Source: Pseudonocardia sp. HH130630-07
Lineage (GTDB): Bacteria; Actinomycetota; Actinomycetes; Mycobacteriales; Pseudonocardiaceae
Length of the DNA stretch: 64,000 nt
Assembly: GCF_001698125.1 (NCBI RefSeq)
Contig: NZ_CP013854.1
Coordinates: forward strand, 1,054,001 to 1,118,000
Direction of reading: 5' to 3'
Both the position numbers and the translations under genes were made by a program. Of this stretch, positions 36,571 to 46,064 are shown one piece after another (within the stretch, counting starts at the first letter, position 1; the number at the start of each line of letters is the position of its first letter). The notes beneath the pieces were generated by a model. The model did no database searches, had not been told where the DNA came from, and worked only from the letters and a program-made list of their open reading frames with translations.

Positions 36571-37401
36571 TCAGGGCAGACGGCGCAAACAGATCAACGC
36601 GCACGCCAGTTTCAGCAAGGCCTCGATGCTGGTGCGGGAGCGTTCGTAGCGCAGCCCGAGCCGCCGGAACGACAGCAGCCAGGCCATCGTGCGCTCCACG
36701 ACCCACCGGACCCGGCCGAGCCGGGAGGAGTCTTCGACTCCGCGGCGAGCGATCCGCACCCCGATCCCGCGCCCGGTCAGGTAGCGGCGACACCGTGGAT
36801 AGTCGTAGCCCTTGTCGGCGTGCAGCTTGCCGGGACGCCGCCGCGGGCGTCCGGCCTGGCCGCGCCGTTCGCGGACGCCGGGGTTGGTGTCGAGCAGCTC
36901 GGCCAGTATCCGGCTGTCGTGGGTGTTCGCGCCGGTCACGACCGCGTGCAGCGGCAGGCCGTTGCGGTCGCATAACACGTGGTACTTCGACCCGGCCTTC
37001 CCACGATCGGTCGGCGAGGGCCCCGTCTGTTCGCCGCGACGCTTGGCGCGCACGCTGACCGAGTCCACCGCAGCTCGCGACCAGTCCAGAACCCCGGCCT
37101 GGCCGAGCCGATCGAGCACTACTCGGTGCAGCTCATCCCAGACCCCCGCCCGCTGCCAGTCGCGTAGCCGTCGCCAGCAGGTGGTCCCTGATCCACAGCC
37201 CAACTCGGGCGGCAGGTCGTTCCAGCCGATCCCCGTGGTCAGCACGAACACGATCCCCGCCAGCGCGGCCCGGTCCGGTACTGGTGGCCGGCCGGTCCGC
37301 GCGCCTCGCCGACGTGGCCGAGGACGGGGAAGCAGCGGCTCAATCAGCTCCCACAGCTCGTCGGTGACCAGTCGTTCGACCGTCGATGCCCTTGCCATCA
37401 A
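36571..37401 (-). CDS. IS5-family transposase of the passenger element
   Basis: 276 residues. LVTDELWELIEPLLPRPRPR and GIGWNDLPPELGCGSGTTCW (N-terminal DUF4096-like domain), AAVDSVSVRAKRRGE (Asp), KLHADKGYDYPRCRRYL (Asp) and VVERTMAWLLSFRRLGLRYE (Glu). Complete single frame. Confidence 0.9.
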   Translation of the reverse strand: MMARASTVERLVTDELWELIEPLLPRPRPRRRGARTGRPPVPDRAALAGIVFVLTTGIGWNDLPPELGCGSGTTCWRRLRDWQRAGVWDELHRVVLDRLGQAGVLDWSRAAVDSVSVRAKRRGEQTGPSPTDRGKAGSKYHVLCDRNGLPLHAVVTGANTHDSRILAELLDTNPGVRERRGQAGRPRRRPGKLHADKGYDYPRCRRYLTGRGIGVRIARRGVEDSSRLGRVRWVVERTMAWLLSFRRLGLRYERSRTSIEALLKLACALICLRRLP

Positions 37402-38271
37402 CTCTGAGCATCACCCGACCAGGTCCATCTACATAGGACCAACACGCCCCGACTTCTGCAACGACCTCTAAGACGACCGGCTCGGACGGGTTGGGCGCTC
37501 AGCTGGCCTACCTGACCCGGGCGTTGAAGGTCCCCACGATCGCGGCCTGCTGGGAGCAGATGGCCGAACAGGCCCGGGACCAGAACTGGTCCCACGAGGA
37601 GTTCCTCGCCGCGCTGCTGGCCCGCCAGGTCGCCGACCGCGAAGCCGCCGGGACCACGATGCGGATCCGGACCGCGCACTTCCCGCAGGTCAAAACGTTG
37701 GAGGACTTCAACCTCGACCACCTGCCCTCCCTGCGTCGCGACCTGCTCGCTCACCTGGCCACGGGCACGTTCGTGTCGAAGGCGGAAAACGTGATCCTGC
37801 TCGGACCACCCGGGATCGGGAAGACCCACCTCGCGATCGGGCTCGGGGTCAAAGCCGCCCAGGCCGGGCACTCGGTCCTGTTCGACACCGCCTCCAACTG
37901 GATCGCCCGCCTCGCCGCGGCCCACCACACCGGCACCCTCGAGGCCGAGCTGAAGAAGATCCGCCGTTACCGGCTGATCATCATCGACGAGGTCGGTTAC
38001 ATCCCGTTCGACCAGGACGCGGCGAACCTGTTCTTCCAGCTCATCGCCTCCCGCTATGAGCAGGCCTCGGTGATGGTCACCTCGAACCTGCCCTTCGGGC
38101 GGTGGGGCGAGACGTTCTCCGACGACGTCGTCGCCGCAGCGCTGATCGACCGCCTGGTCCACCACGCCGAAGTGTTGACCCTGTCCGGGGACTCCTACCG
38201 CACCCGCGCCCGCCGCGAACTCCTCGCGAAAGACCGCAGCAGCGCAAGCTGACCAGGCACCCTCATAGCTA

Positions 38272-39473
38272 GTGCCGCGTCCGGGAACGTTGGGGACGTA
38301 ATCGTGTCGGCTTGATCCGTCCCGGTCTGGCGCAGGAGGCTGTGCGCCGGAGGTGATGGCCGTGGCGCGACAGCCGGAGGTGTTCGTCCGGGGACTGACC
38401 CCGGACGAGGCCCAGCGATTGGTCAGGATCACGCGCACGGCGCGGGACCGGGTCCGGTTGCGGCGGGCGGGGATCGTGCTGGCCTCGGTGCAGGGCCGGA
38501 CCGCGACCGAGGCCGCGATGATGTTCGCGGCGAAGCCGCAGTACGCGCGGGAGGTGATCCACGCGTTCAACCAGCAGGGCTTCGCCGCTTTGGACCCAAA
38601 ATGGAGCGGGGGCCGACCCCGTAGGTTCGGTCCCCACGTCCGTGAGCTGATCTGCCGGGTCGCTCGCACCCCGCCCCAGCAGGTCGGGTTGCCGTTCACC
38701 ACCTGGAGCCTGGCCAAGCTGGTCGAACACCTCGCCGCCGCACACCGGGTCGTGATCAGCGTCGAGACCGTCCGCCAGGTCCTGCGTGACGCCGGGGTCC
38801 GCTGGCAGGCCACGAAGACCTGGAAGGCCAGCCGGGACCCGCGGTTCGTGGAGAAGATGAACCGGATCCTCGACCTCTACGACCGCGCCGCCGACGGTCG
38901 CCTCGAACCGGGTGCGCGGGTGATCTGTGTCGATGAGTTCGGGCCGCTGAACCTGCTGCCCCGCCCCGGTCGGGGCTGGTTCCCGATCCGGCGCCCGGCC
39001 CGGCTACGGGCCACCTATAGCCGTCACAGCGGGGTCCGGCACATGTTCGCCGGTCTGGACCTGGCCTCCGGGCAGCTGTTCTACCGGCTCCGTGACCGCA
39101 AACGCGGCCGCGAGTTCCTCGACTTCCTCCGCCAGCTGCGCCGCCGTTTCCCCACCGGCGGTCTGCACGTGGTCTGCGACAACTTCTCCCCGCACCTGCG
39201 CACCGATGTCGCGCACTGGTGCCACGACCACGACGTCGAGCTGGTGCTCACCCCCACGAACGCGTCCTGGCTGAACTGGATCGAGTCGGAGTTCACCGCG
39301 CTGCGCTACTTCACCCTCGACGGCAGCGACTACCCCTCCCACACCGCCCAGGAAGCCGCGATCGCCGGCTACATCCGCTGGGCCAACCGCCACGCCCGAC
39401 CCAAGAAACACTTCGCGCCCGAGTCCAAGATCCGCAGGCCGGATTACCTACCCAACATTGCCTGACGAGGCAC
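38272..39473 (+). mobile_element. IS630-family element (about 1.2 kb)
   Basis: Ends GTGCCGCGTC and, in complement, GTGCCTCGTC, each next to TA, the IS630/Tc1 target duplication (38270-38271 and 39474-39475). One intact transposase. Confidence 0.85.
38353..39465 (+). CDS. IS630-family transposase
   Basis: 370 residues. N-terminal HTH pair (RRAGIVLASVQGRTATEAAM), then the DDE core: VICVDEFGPLNLLPRPGRGW (Asp), LHVVCDNFSPHLRTDVAHWC (Asp) and PTNASWLNWIESEFTALRYF (Glu, with the family's PxHSxWLNxIE-like motif). Intact. Confidence 0.92.
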   Translation: MMAVARQPEVFVRGLTPDEAQRLVRITRTARDRVRLRRAGIVLASVQGRTATEAAMMFAAKPQYAREVIHAFNQQGFAALDPKWSGGRPRRFGPHVRELICRVARTPPQQVGLPFTTWSLAKLVEHLAAAHRVVISVETVRQVLRDAGVRWQATKTWKASRDPRFVEKMNRILDLYDRAADGRLEPGARVICVDEFGPLNLLPRPGRGWFPIRRPARLRATYSRHSGVRHMFAGLDLASGQLFYRLRDRKRGREFLDFLRQLRRRFPTGGLHVVCDNFSPHLRTDVAHWCHDHDVELVLTPTNASWLNWIESEFTALRYFTLDGSDYPSHTAQEAAIAGYIRWANRHARPKKHFAPESKIRRPDYLPNIA

Positions 39474-39476
39474 TAG

Positions 39477-40286
39477 GGCGTGTCTCCCATATGGGTGTCC
39501 GGACTGCCGGCAGGATGAGCCGGTGAGTTCGTCGAGGTTCGCGCTGCTCTCGGATGCTCAGTGGCAGTTGATCGGGCCGCTGCTGCCCTCCAACGCCGGG
39601 CGGCGTGGGCACCCGTTCGGCGAGGATCGCCGCGTGGTGGAGGGGATCATCTTCCGATACCGAACCGGGATCCCCTGGCGAGATCTGCCGCGGGAGCAGT
39701 TCGGGCCCTGGCAAACGGTGTGGAAGCGACACCGCCGCTACGCCGCTGACGGCACCTGGGACACCGTGCTGGCCGCACTGTTGGCCCAGGCCGACGCCAA
39801 GGGCGAGATCGACTGGACGGTGTTGACAGGTGTCGGTGGACGCCACGATCAACCGGGCGCACCAGCACGCCACGAACACCACCCGCCCCGAGCAGGACAC
39901 AGGGGGCACGGTCGAACTACACGAAATCCCCTGACGGGTTCATGCCCAGCCCGCTCGGCGGACCGCGAGAACCCGCAGGTCACGGCATCGGCCGTTCCCG
40001 TGGCGGGCTGACGACGAAGATCCATGCCGCGGTCGACCGGCGGGGCCGGCCGCTGGCGGTGGTGGTGACCGGCGGGCAGCGCAACGACGGCGCCATGCTC
40101 GAGCAGGTCCTGGCCGACATCCGCGTCCCCCGCCTCGGCGCGGGACGGTCCCGCACCCGACCCGACGCCGTGGTGGCCGACCGGGCCTACTCATCCGGGG
40201 TCAACCGGCGCGCACTGGCCCGCCGCTCGATCACCACCGTCATCCCGCAGAAACGCGACGAGATCGCCGCCCGCAAACGCCGCGGC
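39477..40286 (+). mobile_element. IS5-family element type 2, truncated copy
   Basis: Starts GGCGTGTCTCCCATATGG next to CTAG (39473-39476). orfA (39523 onward) begins SSRFALLSDAQWQLIGPLLP and orfB (39942 onward) begins PSPLGGPREPAGHGIGRSRG, but the element is cut at about 40286 after KRRG by the end of an IS3 copy, losing the last about 190 bp. A full copy in opposite orientation is at 45529-46529. Both share a 10-bp insertion in orfA (39822-39831 here). Confidence 0.87.
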
Positions 40287-41191
40287 TGCGGTTCCCCCGA
40301 GATCGTGGAGGGTTCTTATGCCGCGTCTCGGGTGAGGGCGGCGTTCTCGTAGTTGATCGGTGAGAGCCCGGCGGCGGCACTGTGTCGCCGCCGGTGGTTG
40401 TAGAAGCCGTAACACCAGTCGATGACCGCCGCCCGCGCCCTACTGATGGTGTCGAAGTCGTTGCGGGACAGCACTTCCCACTCCAGGCTGGAGAAGAACG
40501 CCTCCGCCGCGGCATTGTCGAAACACGACCCGACCCGGCCCATCGACTGACGGATGTCGAGCCGCCGACACAGAGCGGTGAACGCGCCCGCGGTGTAGGT
40601 CGACCCGCGGTCGGTGTGGAAGATCACCCCGGCGATTCGGTCCGCCCCGCCGCGGGCCGCCACCGCCATCCGGATCGCCGCACACGCCAGCTCGGCGTTC
40701 GGGTGCAGCCCCGTGGCCGCGCCGAGCAGCCGCCGCGAGTACAGGTCGATCACCGTGGCCAGATACAACTTCCCGGCCGCGGTGGGGATCTCGGTCATGT
40801 CCCCGACCCATCTGCGGTTCGGCTCGGCCGCAGTGAAACCCCGACGAAGCAGGTCCGGGAACTTCGGCGCCGTGCGGTCCTGGCGGGTCAGCCCGTTGTG
40901 CCGCTTGATCCGGCGGGCGACCAGGCCCTGGCGGCGCATCGAGTCCGCCACGGTCTTCTCCGACACCCGCCATCCGGCCTCACACAGGTCGGCGTGCAGA
41001 CGGGGTGAGCCGTGTAGCCGCTGGGCGTCGTCGAACGCCACGGCCACGGCGGCGTCCAACGCGCAGCGGCGCTTCTCGGTCGCGGTGGCACCACCGTCGG
41101 AACGCGCGGCGCGGTCGAGCCACTTGTACAACCAGGAGATCGACACCCCCAACAGGGCGCAGGCCAGCGTGTGCGGCACCCGGTGGAAGGT
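40287..41191 (-). mobile_element. IS3-family element, truncated second copy
   Basis: Identical by eye to 26713-27617 of the complete copy, then diverges after GTGGAAGGT. It keeps the left end and most of orfB (down to 40316, DDE residues present) but lacks orfA, the orfB start and the right end. No 3-bp repeat can be checked. Confidence 0.88.
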
Positions 41192-41481
41192 GAGCCGCGG
41201 TCAACGACGGATACGACCCGGTTGAACCCGAGTCCGACCAGCTCGTCGTGCAGCGTCGACGCCCACAGATGTGGGTCCTCACCCAGCCGCAGCCGGCAGT
41301 ACTCCAGGAACGGCTCGGTCAGGGTCGGTTCCCGGCGGACCCGCCGCTCGGGGACCCGTGCGCCGGACAAGTACGCGCGGATGGTCTTGCGGTCATGGCC
41401 CAGATGCCGGGCGATCGCTGAGATCGTCCAGCCCTGCTCCCGAAGCGCGTGCGCTTCCACATCAGCCTCCCAGGACAACAC
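41192..41481 (-). pseudogene. IS21-like istA, N-terminal fragment
   Basis: About 95 residues: EADVEAHALREQGWTISAIA, RHLGHDRKTIRAYLSGARVP (HTH) and DPHLWASTLHDELVGLGF, typical of the IstA N-terminus, cut by the IS3 remnant. It belongs to a different IS21 from the one at 34559. Confidence 0.75.
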
Positions 41482-41628
41482 CCGGGCCTCCCACCACTCC
41501 GCCGGTGCTCACTCATCACCGGCAGCTCAGCGGCAAGCCCTGACTCGGTCTCGACGCCACGCCGGGACCCGTGCTCAACCTGTGGACGTTGATCTAGCAG
41601 AACTGGGGAGATTCAATTAGCGCCATCA

Positions 41629-41719
41629 CTGCACAGGTCACCGGCTCGCCAGCTCGGCGTCTGCACCCACACAACCAGGCCCCTGAGCTGCCGGAACGGC
41701 AGGTTGAAAAGGGCTCAGT
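41629..41719 (+). repeat. 91-bp inverted repeat, left arm
   Basis: Perfect reverse complement of 42971-43061. It ends inside the GTG start codon of the ISAs1-type transposase, and its inner part reads GCAGGTTGAAAAGGGCTCA. Confidence 0.88.
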
Positions 41720-42842
41720 GCCCGACCCGCGACGAGCTCGCGGAGTCCGTCATGCCCTGTTGCCGGTGCTGGTGCTGGCTGCGTGCGCGGTGCTGGCCGG
41801 TGCCCGCTCGTTCACCGCGATCGCCGAACACGCCCGTGACGTCGGCGCCGGCGTGCTGGTCGAACTCGCCGACCGGCTCGCCATCGACCCGGAACACGCG
41901 GCGCTGGTGGTACCACACGAGTCGACGATCCGCCGGCTGCTCCAGCAGCTCGATCCCGCCGCGCTGGAAGCAGCCCGGGGGTCCTGGACCAGCGCGCAGC
42001 TGGGTACACGACCGACCGGTGTCGATCGGCCCCGTCGAGAACAGCGACCGGTCTGGGCACTGGACGGCAAGACCGTGCGCGGCGCCCGTACCCCCGACGG
42101 ACTCCCACATCTGGTGTCGGTGATCGATCAGGCCAGCGGCGTCGTGCTGGCCCAGACCCAGGTCCCGGCCAAGGCTGCGGAGCTGACTGCCGCCGTGACC
42201 GTGCTGTCCGGACTGGACCTGCATGGCGTCGTCGTGACCGCAGATGCCCTGCACACTCAGCGCACGCACGCCGATTACCTGTATGAACGTGGCGGGCACT
42301 ACGTCATGACGGTCAAGGCCAACCAGCCCGGTCTGCTCGCCCGGCTGCGCCGGATCCCGTGGTCGGCGGTCGGACCGTGCACGCAACAACGCGCTCGTGG
42401 ACACGGCCGGATCGAGACCCGCACGATCAGCGTGGTCGCCCTGGATCCGTGTCCGGACGGCGGGGGCGAGTTCTTCCCGCACGCCGCTCAGGCGATCAGA
42501 GTGATCCGTCGGCGCCGCCCGCTGCGACCCGGCGGGCGCTGGAGGGTGGTCACCGTCTACGCGATCACCAGCCTGGGCGGCGCGGACGCTGATCCGGCGC
42601 TGCTCGCCGGCTGGATCCGCGGGCACTGGGGCATCGAGAACCGGCTGCACTGGGTCCGCGATGTCTCCTTCGACGAGGACCGATCAGCAGTGCGTACCGG
42701 CGCCGGGCCACAGACCATGGCCGCGCTGCGGAACCTGGCCATCACCGCGCTACGCCTGGACGGGGTCACCAACATCGCCGCCGCACTGCGCCACCACGCC
42801 CGCGACGCCTCCCGGGCCCTGCACACCTACAAGATCACGTGA
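41718..42842 (+). CDS. ISAs1-family transposase
   Basis: 374 residues. N-terminal DDE_Tnp_1-associated domain (RSFTAIAEHARDVGAGVLVE), then VWALDGKTVRGARTPDG (first Asp), GVVVTADALHTQRTHADYL (second Asp) and GHWGIENRLHWVRDVSFDED (Glu with the family's HWxIENxLHWvLDVxFxED pattern). Frame intact, but only the right terminal sequence (CTTTGCCGGGACCCTG at about 42844-42859) is recognisable; the left end is replaced by the long inverted repeat. GTG 41718 may not be the original start. Confidence 0.88.
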   Translation: MPDPRRARGVRHALLPVLVLAACAVLAGARSFTAIAEHARDVGAGVLVELADRLAIDPEHAALVVPHESTIRRLLQQLDPAALEAARGSWTSAQLGTRPTGVDRPRREQRPVWALDGKTVRGARTPDGLPHLVSVIDQASGVVLAQTQVPAKAAELTAAVTVLSGLDLHGVVVTADALHTQRTHADYLYERGGHYVMTVKANQPGLLARLRRIPWSAVGPCTQQRARGHGRIETRTISVVALDPCPDGGGEFFPHAAQAIRVIRRRRPLRPGGRWRVVTVYAITSLGGADADPALLAGWIRGHWGIENRLHWVRDVSFDEDRSAVRTGAGPQTMAALRNLAITALRLDGVTNIAAALRHHARDASRALHTYKIT

Positions 42843-43140
42843 CTTTGCCGGGACCCTGGGTTCACGCCTACAACCTGATCTTCTCAAACACGCTCTGAGA
42901 ACACCTCAGTGACCAGGCGACCCGGCAACCAGCCAGAGACCTACAGGGCAGCGACACACCCCGCTAAGTTACTGAGCCCTTTTCAACCTGCCGTTCCGGC
43001 AGCTCAGGGGCCTGGTTGTGTGGGTGCAGACGCCGAGCTGGCGAGCCGGTGACCTGTGCAGCTGTGGTCAGAGCAGTTGCGCTGCAACCTTCGCGATCTC
43101 CTGACGCAGAAGCTCGCTGGTCAGGTTGAAAAAGGCTCAC
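42843..43140 (+). other. Patchwork of IS ends downstream of the ISAs1 gene
   Basis: In about 65 bases come the ISAs1-like right end, a GATCTTCTCAAACACGCTCT segment like the right end of the 22783 element (42877-42896), and TGAGAACACCTCA like the right end of the 24434 element (42896-42908). The 91-bp repeat arm follows at 42971. No gene seen. Confidence 0.6.
42971..43061 (+). repeat. 91-bp inverted repeat, right arm
   Basis: Perfect complement of 41629-41719; together the arms enclose the ISAs1-type transposase. A related shorter stretch (TCAGGTTGAAAAAGGCTCA) follows at about 43121-43139, next to another IS. Confidence 0.88.
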
Positions 43141-44084
43141 TGAGCCTTTGCCAACCTGGTCAGGTGTTGACGATCATGAGGGTCTGAACTGCGGCGATGA
43201 GCTGTCCGGCCCGGTTCGGGCTGGAGCGGATCTTGCGCAGGATCTTCCAGTTCTTCAGCTCGGCGTTGACCCGCTCACCGGGTCCGCGGCGGCGTGAGTG
43301 AGCGGCGTTGACCTCGCGCTGGTTGTGCGACAGCGGGCGGAACCGGCCGGTGTCGGGGTCCTTGCGTCGCCGCCGGTGCGGGACCGCGACCGTCGGGCCG
43401 GCGCCCTGATATGCGGTGTCGGCAGCCGCCCGGATCCGGTGCTCGGTCAGGGCGTCGATGATGCCGTGCTCGCGGGCGGCGCCTATGTCGTGGCGGGCTC
43501 CGGGAAGCGGCGGGGAGATCCACACCAGCCGGCCGGCGGGGTCGGCGATGACCTGGACGTTGAGTCCGTGGCACTTGTGCTTGCCGGAGTAGAACCCGCG
43601 GTCATAGCCCGAGGCCATCCCGACGCGGTCGATGCGCAGCAGGGTGCCGTCGAGGATGACGAACGCTTTCCCGATGGCGACGTCGATCGCCTGCTCCAGG
43701 GTCGGGGCCATCGCCGCGAGCAGCTCGATCGCCTCGCGCAGGTAGCGGTAGACCGTCGAGGTCCCGACCCGGAAACCGCAGGCGAGGTCGGTGTAGGTCT
43801 CGCCCTTGCGCAGGTGGGCGACCACGAGCAGGGCCTGGCGGCCGCACGTCAGCTTCCGCCACCGGGTCGCCCGCTGGTTGCGGTGCGCGCGCAGCGCGTC
43901 AGAGAGTACGTGCAGGGCACGGCTGGACACGGTCATCCCGGACGGGTAGGACAGCACCTTGAAGCTCCTGGTCGGACGGTTTCGATCTCAGCAATCGCCC
44001 GTCTACCAGGAGCTTCACCCATCCGAGGGCACGCCACGCCGTAGCCGCCCTGACGAGCCCGAACACCAGGTTGGCAAAGGCTCA
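43141..44084 (-). mobile_element. IS5-superfamily element (DDE_Tnp_4), about 944 bp
   Basis: Perfect 20-bp inverted ends beginning TGAGCCTTTGCCAACCTGGT. One minus-strand transposase. It truncates the 5' part of an alpha/beta hydrolase gene on its right. Confidence 0.85.
43160..43957 (-). CDS. IS5-superfamily transposase (DDE_Tnp_4)
   Basis: 265 residues. HTH YTDLACGFRVGTSTVYRYL; catalytic KAFVILDGTLLRIDRVGMAS (Asp), RIRAAADTAYQGAGPTVAVP (Asp) and RRRGPGERVNAELKNWKILR (Glu). Intact. Same superfamily as the transposase at 24563 but clearly divergent. Confidence 0.87.
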   Translation of the reverse strand: MLSYPSGMTVSSRALHVLSDALRAHRNQRATRWRKLTCGRQALLVVAHLRKGETYTDLACGFRVGTSTVYRYLREAIELLAAMAPTLEQAIDVAIGKAFVILDGTLLRIDRVGMASGYDRGFYSGKHKCHGLNVQVIADPAGRLVWISPPLPGARHDIGAAREHGIIDALTEHRIRAAADTAYQGAGPTVAVPHRRRRKDPDTGRFRPLSHNQREVNAAHSRRRGPGERVNAELKNWKILRKIRSSPNRAGQLIAAVQTLMIVNT

Positions 44085-44867
44085 CTGTCCGAGACCGAGT
44101 TCCGACTGTCCCAGCTCGCCGCGTGGCAGCAGACGTTCGACGAACTCGCTGCGACCTGTGCGAGCGGGCCGGCCTGCCCGCTCGGCTCCGACCCGGTCCG
44201 GGCGACCGATGCCTTCCACACACTCGTCCGCCCGTTGCAGGAGCGACCCGCGCCTACCACCGACGGACGGGGGCTGAGCTACGCCGACGCCGTGCGGGCC
44301 ACGTCGCTGTCCTTGTTCTCCCCGATCTCGCGCCAGGCGCTGCTGCAGGGCCTGCGTGAACTCGCGACCGGGCGCGGTGACACCCTGCTCGCCCTACGCG
44401 ACGCCGTCGTCGGGCGAGGGCCGGACGGCCGTTACGGCGGTGCAATCCATATGGAAGCGAACCTAGCGATCCGTTGCATGGACAACCCGCGCCGCAGCGC
44501 CGGCGAGCAGGCCGAGTTCCGTGACCGCGCCTACGCTGCGGCCCCGTTCCTCGACCCCGGTGGCAGCGCGCGGCCGACCCACTACGAATGTGCAGCGTGG
44601 CCCGAGCCCGTCAGCAGGCCGCTTCCCTGGTTGACCGGAAACGCCGAGGTGCCGCCGACGCTCACCGTCTCCGTCACCGGCGACCCTGGCACGCCCCACA
44701 AGGGCGGGATCACCGTGGCCGAGCGCCTCCGCGGGAGTCTGCTGACTGTCGAGGGAGCCCAGCACGGAGTTGCGTTCGTGGCCGGGAACCTGTGCGTCGA
44801 CGACGCCGTAGCCACGTATCTGATCGACTTGCGTACCCCACCGACCGGGGCCCACTGCACCATCTGA
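44085..44867 (+). pseudogene. Alpha/beta hydrolase (tripeptidyl aminopeptidase-like, S33), 5' part lost
   Basis: About 260 residues remain, beginning in the cap region (FDELAATCASGPACPLGSDP). The TAP-like C-terminal domain is clear: PTLTVSVTGDPGTPHKGGI with the catalytic Asp and VEGAQHGVAFVAGNLCVDDA with the catalytic His. The N-terminal half with signal peptide and nucleophile GxSYG is missing, replaced by the IS at 43141-44084. SCO7095-type secreted peptidases are the nearest family I recognise. Non-functional. Confidence 0.8.
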
Positions 44868-45524
44868 TGTGTCGGGCCCCGGTAGCGGTCACAGCCCGCG
44901 GCGAGTGCGAGTGCTGTGCCCTGGGCAAGAGCGTTGTTCACCAGGTGCACGGCGACGCCGGGCCACACCGAATCGCTGCGGCGACGCAGCTCGCCGGTAA
45001 CCAGGCCGACGATCAGCGCCGTGACCAGCGCGGCGTTGATTCCGTGCATCACGGCAAAGATCACCGCGCTGCCCAGGACACCGACGAGTGCGCCGTAGCG
45101 CAGCAGGACGGTGGCGACCACACCGCGGAAGACGAGTTCCTTCCCGAGAGGCGTGAGGACGGCCAGGAACAGCAGCGACAGCAGGACCGACCAGAGCCCA
45201 GCGCCGCGGGCATCGGTGAAGGGCTGCTGGACGTTCTCCGGCGCCATTCCAAGCGCGAACAGCACGACACCCAACACCCGGCTGAGCACGAAGGTGAGCA
45301 AGCCGCCTGCGACGCCGAGCAGGATCCAGCGTGCAGAGGTGCGGACGACCCCGAAGTCCGCGGCTGAACGCAACCGCAGCGACACCGCGACGACGAAGCC
45401 CGCGACACCCGCTACGCTGGACAGAGCGGCGAGCAGCAGGCCGAGCGCCAGCGGTCGCAGGCCCAGCTGCTGCAACAGGTACCCGATCCCGTACGCCACG
45501 GGGCGAACGACGCCAGCGCGACGA
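44868..45524 (-). pseudogene. CPBP (CAAX-type) intramembrane protease, both ends damaged
   Basis: About 200 residues of a multi-helix protein. Abi/CPBP motifs: PLGKELVFRGVVATVLLRYG (usual EExxxR appears as KExxxR), VIFAVMHGINAALVTALIVG (His motif) and GVAVHLVNNALAQG (HxxxN). The 5' end runs straight into the IS5 type 2 element at 45525. The 3' end reads on antisense through the hydrolase remnant, meaning the natural end was lost at the junction near 44870. Possibly a rearrangement product. Confidence 0.72.
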
Positions 45525-46064
45525 CTAGGGCATGTCTCCCAATAGGCGTGACCAGGTGATGCAGGCGCTGAGGACGGTGGCGGCGCGATAGGTGATGGCG
45601 AGTTTGTCGTAGCGGGTGGCCAGCCCGCGCCACTGCTTGGTCAGGGCGAAGTGGCGTTCCACGACGTTGCGGCCCTTGTAGGTCTCAACGTCGAGTCCGG
45701 GTGGTCTGCCGCCGAGGGAGCCGCGGCGTTTGCGGGCGGCGATCTCGTCGCGTTTCTGCGGGATGACGGTGGTGATCGAGCGGCGGGCCAGTGCGCGCCG
45801 GTTGACCCCGGATGAGTAGGCCCGGTCGGCCACCACGGCGTCGGGTCGGGTGCGGGACCGTCCCGCGCCGAGGCGGGGGACGCGGATGTCGGCCAGGACC
45901 TGCTCGAGCATGGCGCCGTCGTTGCGCTGCCCGCCGGTCACCACCACCGCCAGCGGCCGGCCCCGCCGGTCGACCGCGGCATGGATCTTCGTCGTCAGCC
46001 CGCCACGGGAACGGCCGATGCCGTGACCTGCGGGTTCTCGCGGTCCGCCGAGCGGGCTGGGCAT
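45525..46064 (-). CDS. IS5-family transposase orfB (type 2)
   Basis: 179-residue frame: GRSRGGLTTKIHAAVDRRGR, AVVADRAYSSGVNRRALARR (Asp) and NVVERHFALTKQWRGLATRY (Glu region). The stop TAG lies in the flanking CTAG. Because orfA carries a frame-breaking insertion, this copy is unlikely to make a full enzyme. Confidence 0.78.
   Translation of the reverse strand: MPSPLGGPREPAGHGIGRSRGGLTTKIHAAVDRRGRPLAVVVTGGQRNDGAMLEQVLADIRVPRLGAGRSRTRPDAVVADRAYSSGVNRRALARRSITTVIPQKRDEIAARKRRGSLGGRPPGLDVETYKGRNVVERHFALTKQWRGLATRYDKLAITYRAATVLSACITWSRLLGDMP

Larger units (their letters stand above)
35895..37468 (-). mobile_element. IS5-family element with a passenger gene (1574 bp)
   Basis: Perfect 18-bp inverted ends starting GAGGTCGTTGCAGAAGTC, with TAA direct repeats at 35892-35894 and 37469-37471. 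It holds a transposase on the minus strand and a pRiA4b ORF-3-like gene on the plus strand. Confidence 0.92.
35839..38252 (+). pseudogene. istB: IS21-family helper ATPase IstB, split by a passenger-carrying IS5
   Basis: Pieces 35839-35894 and 37472-38252. Deleting the inserted element and one TAA restores 278 codons in frame. The large downstream piece keeps the AAA+ ATPase: ENVILLGPPGIGKTHLAIGL (Walker A), RLIIIDEVGYIPFDQDA (Walker B) and SVMVTSNLPFGRW (sensor). Only the first about 18 residues are separated, and a TTG at 37491 could restart translation to give a nearly complete IstB of 253 residues. Function is therefore doubtful but not excluded. Confidence 0.88.
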
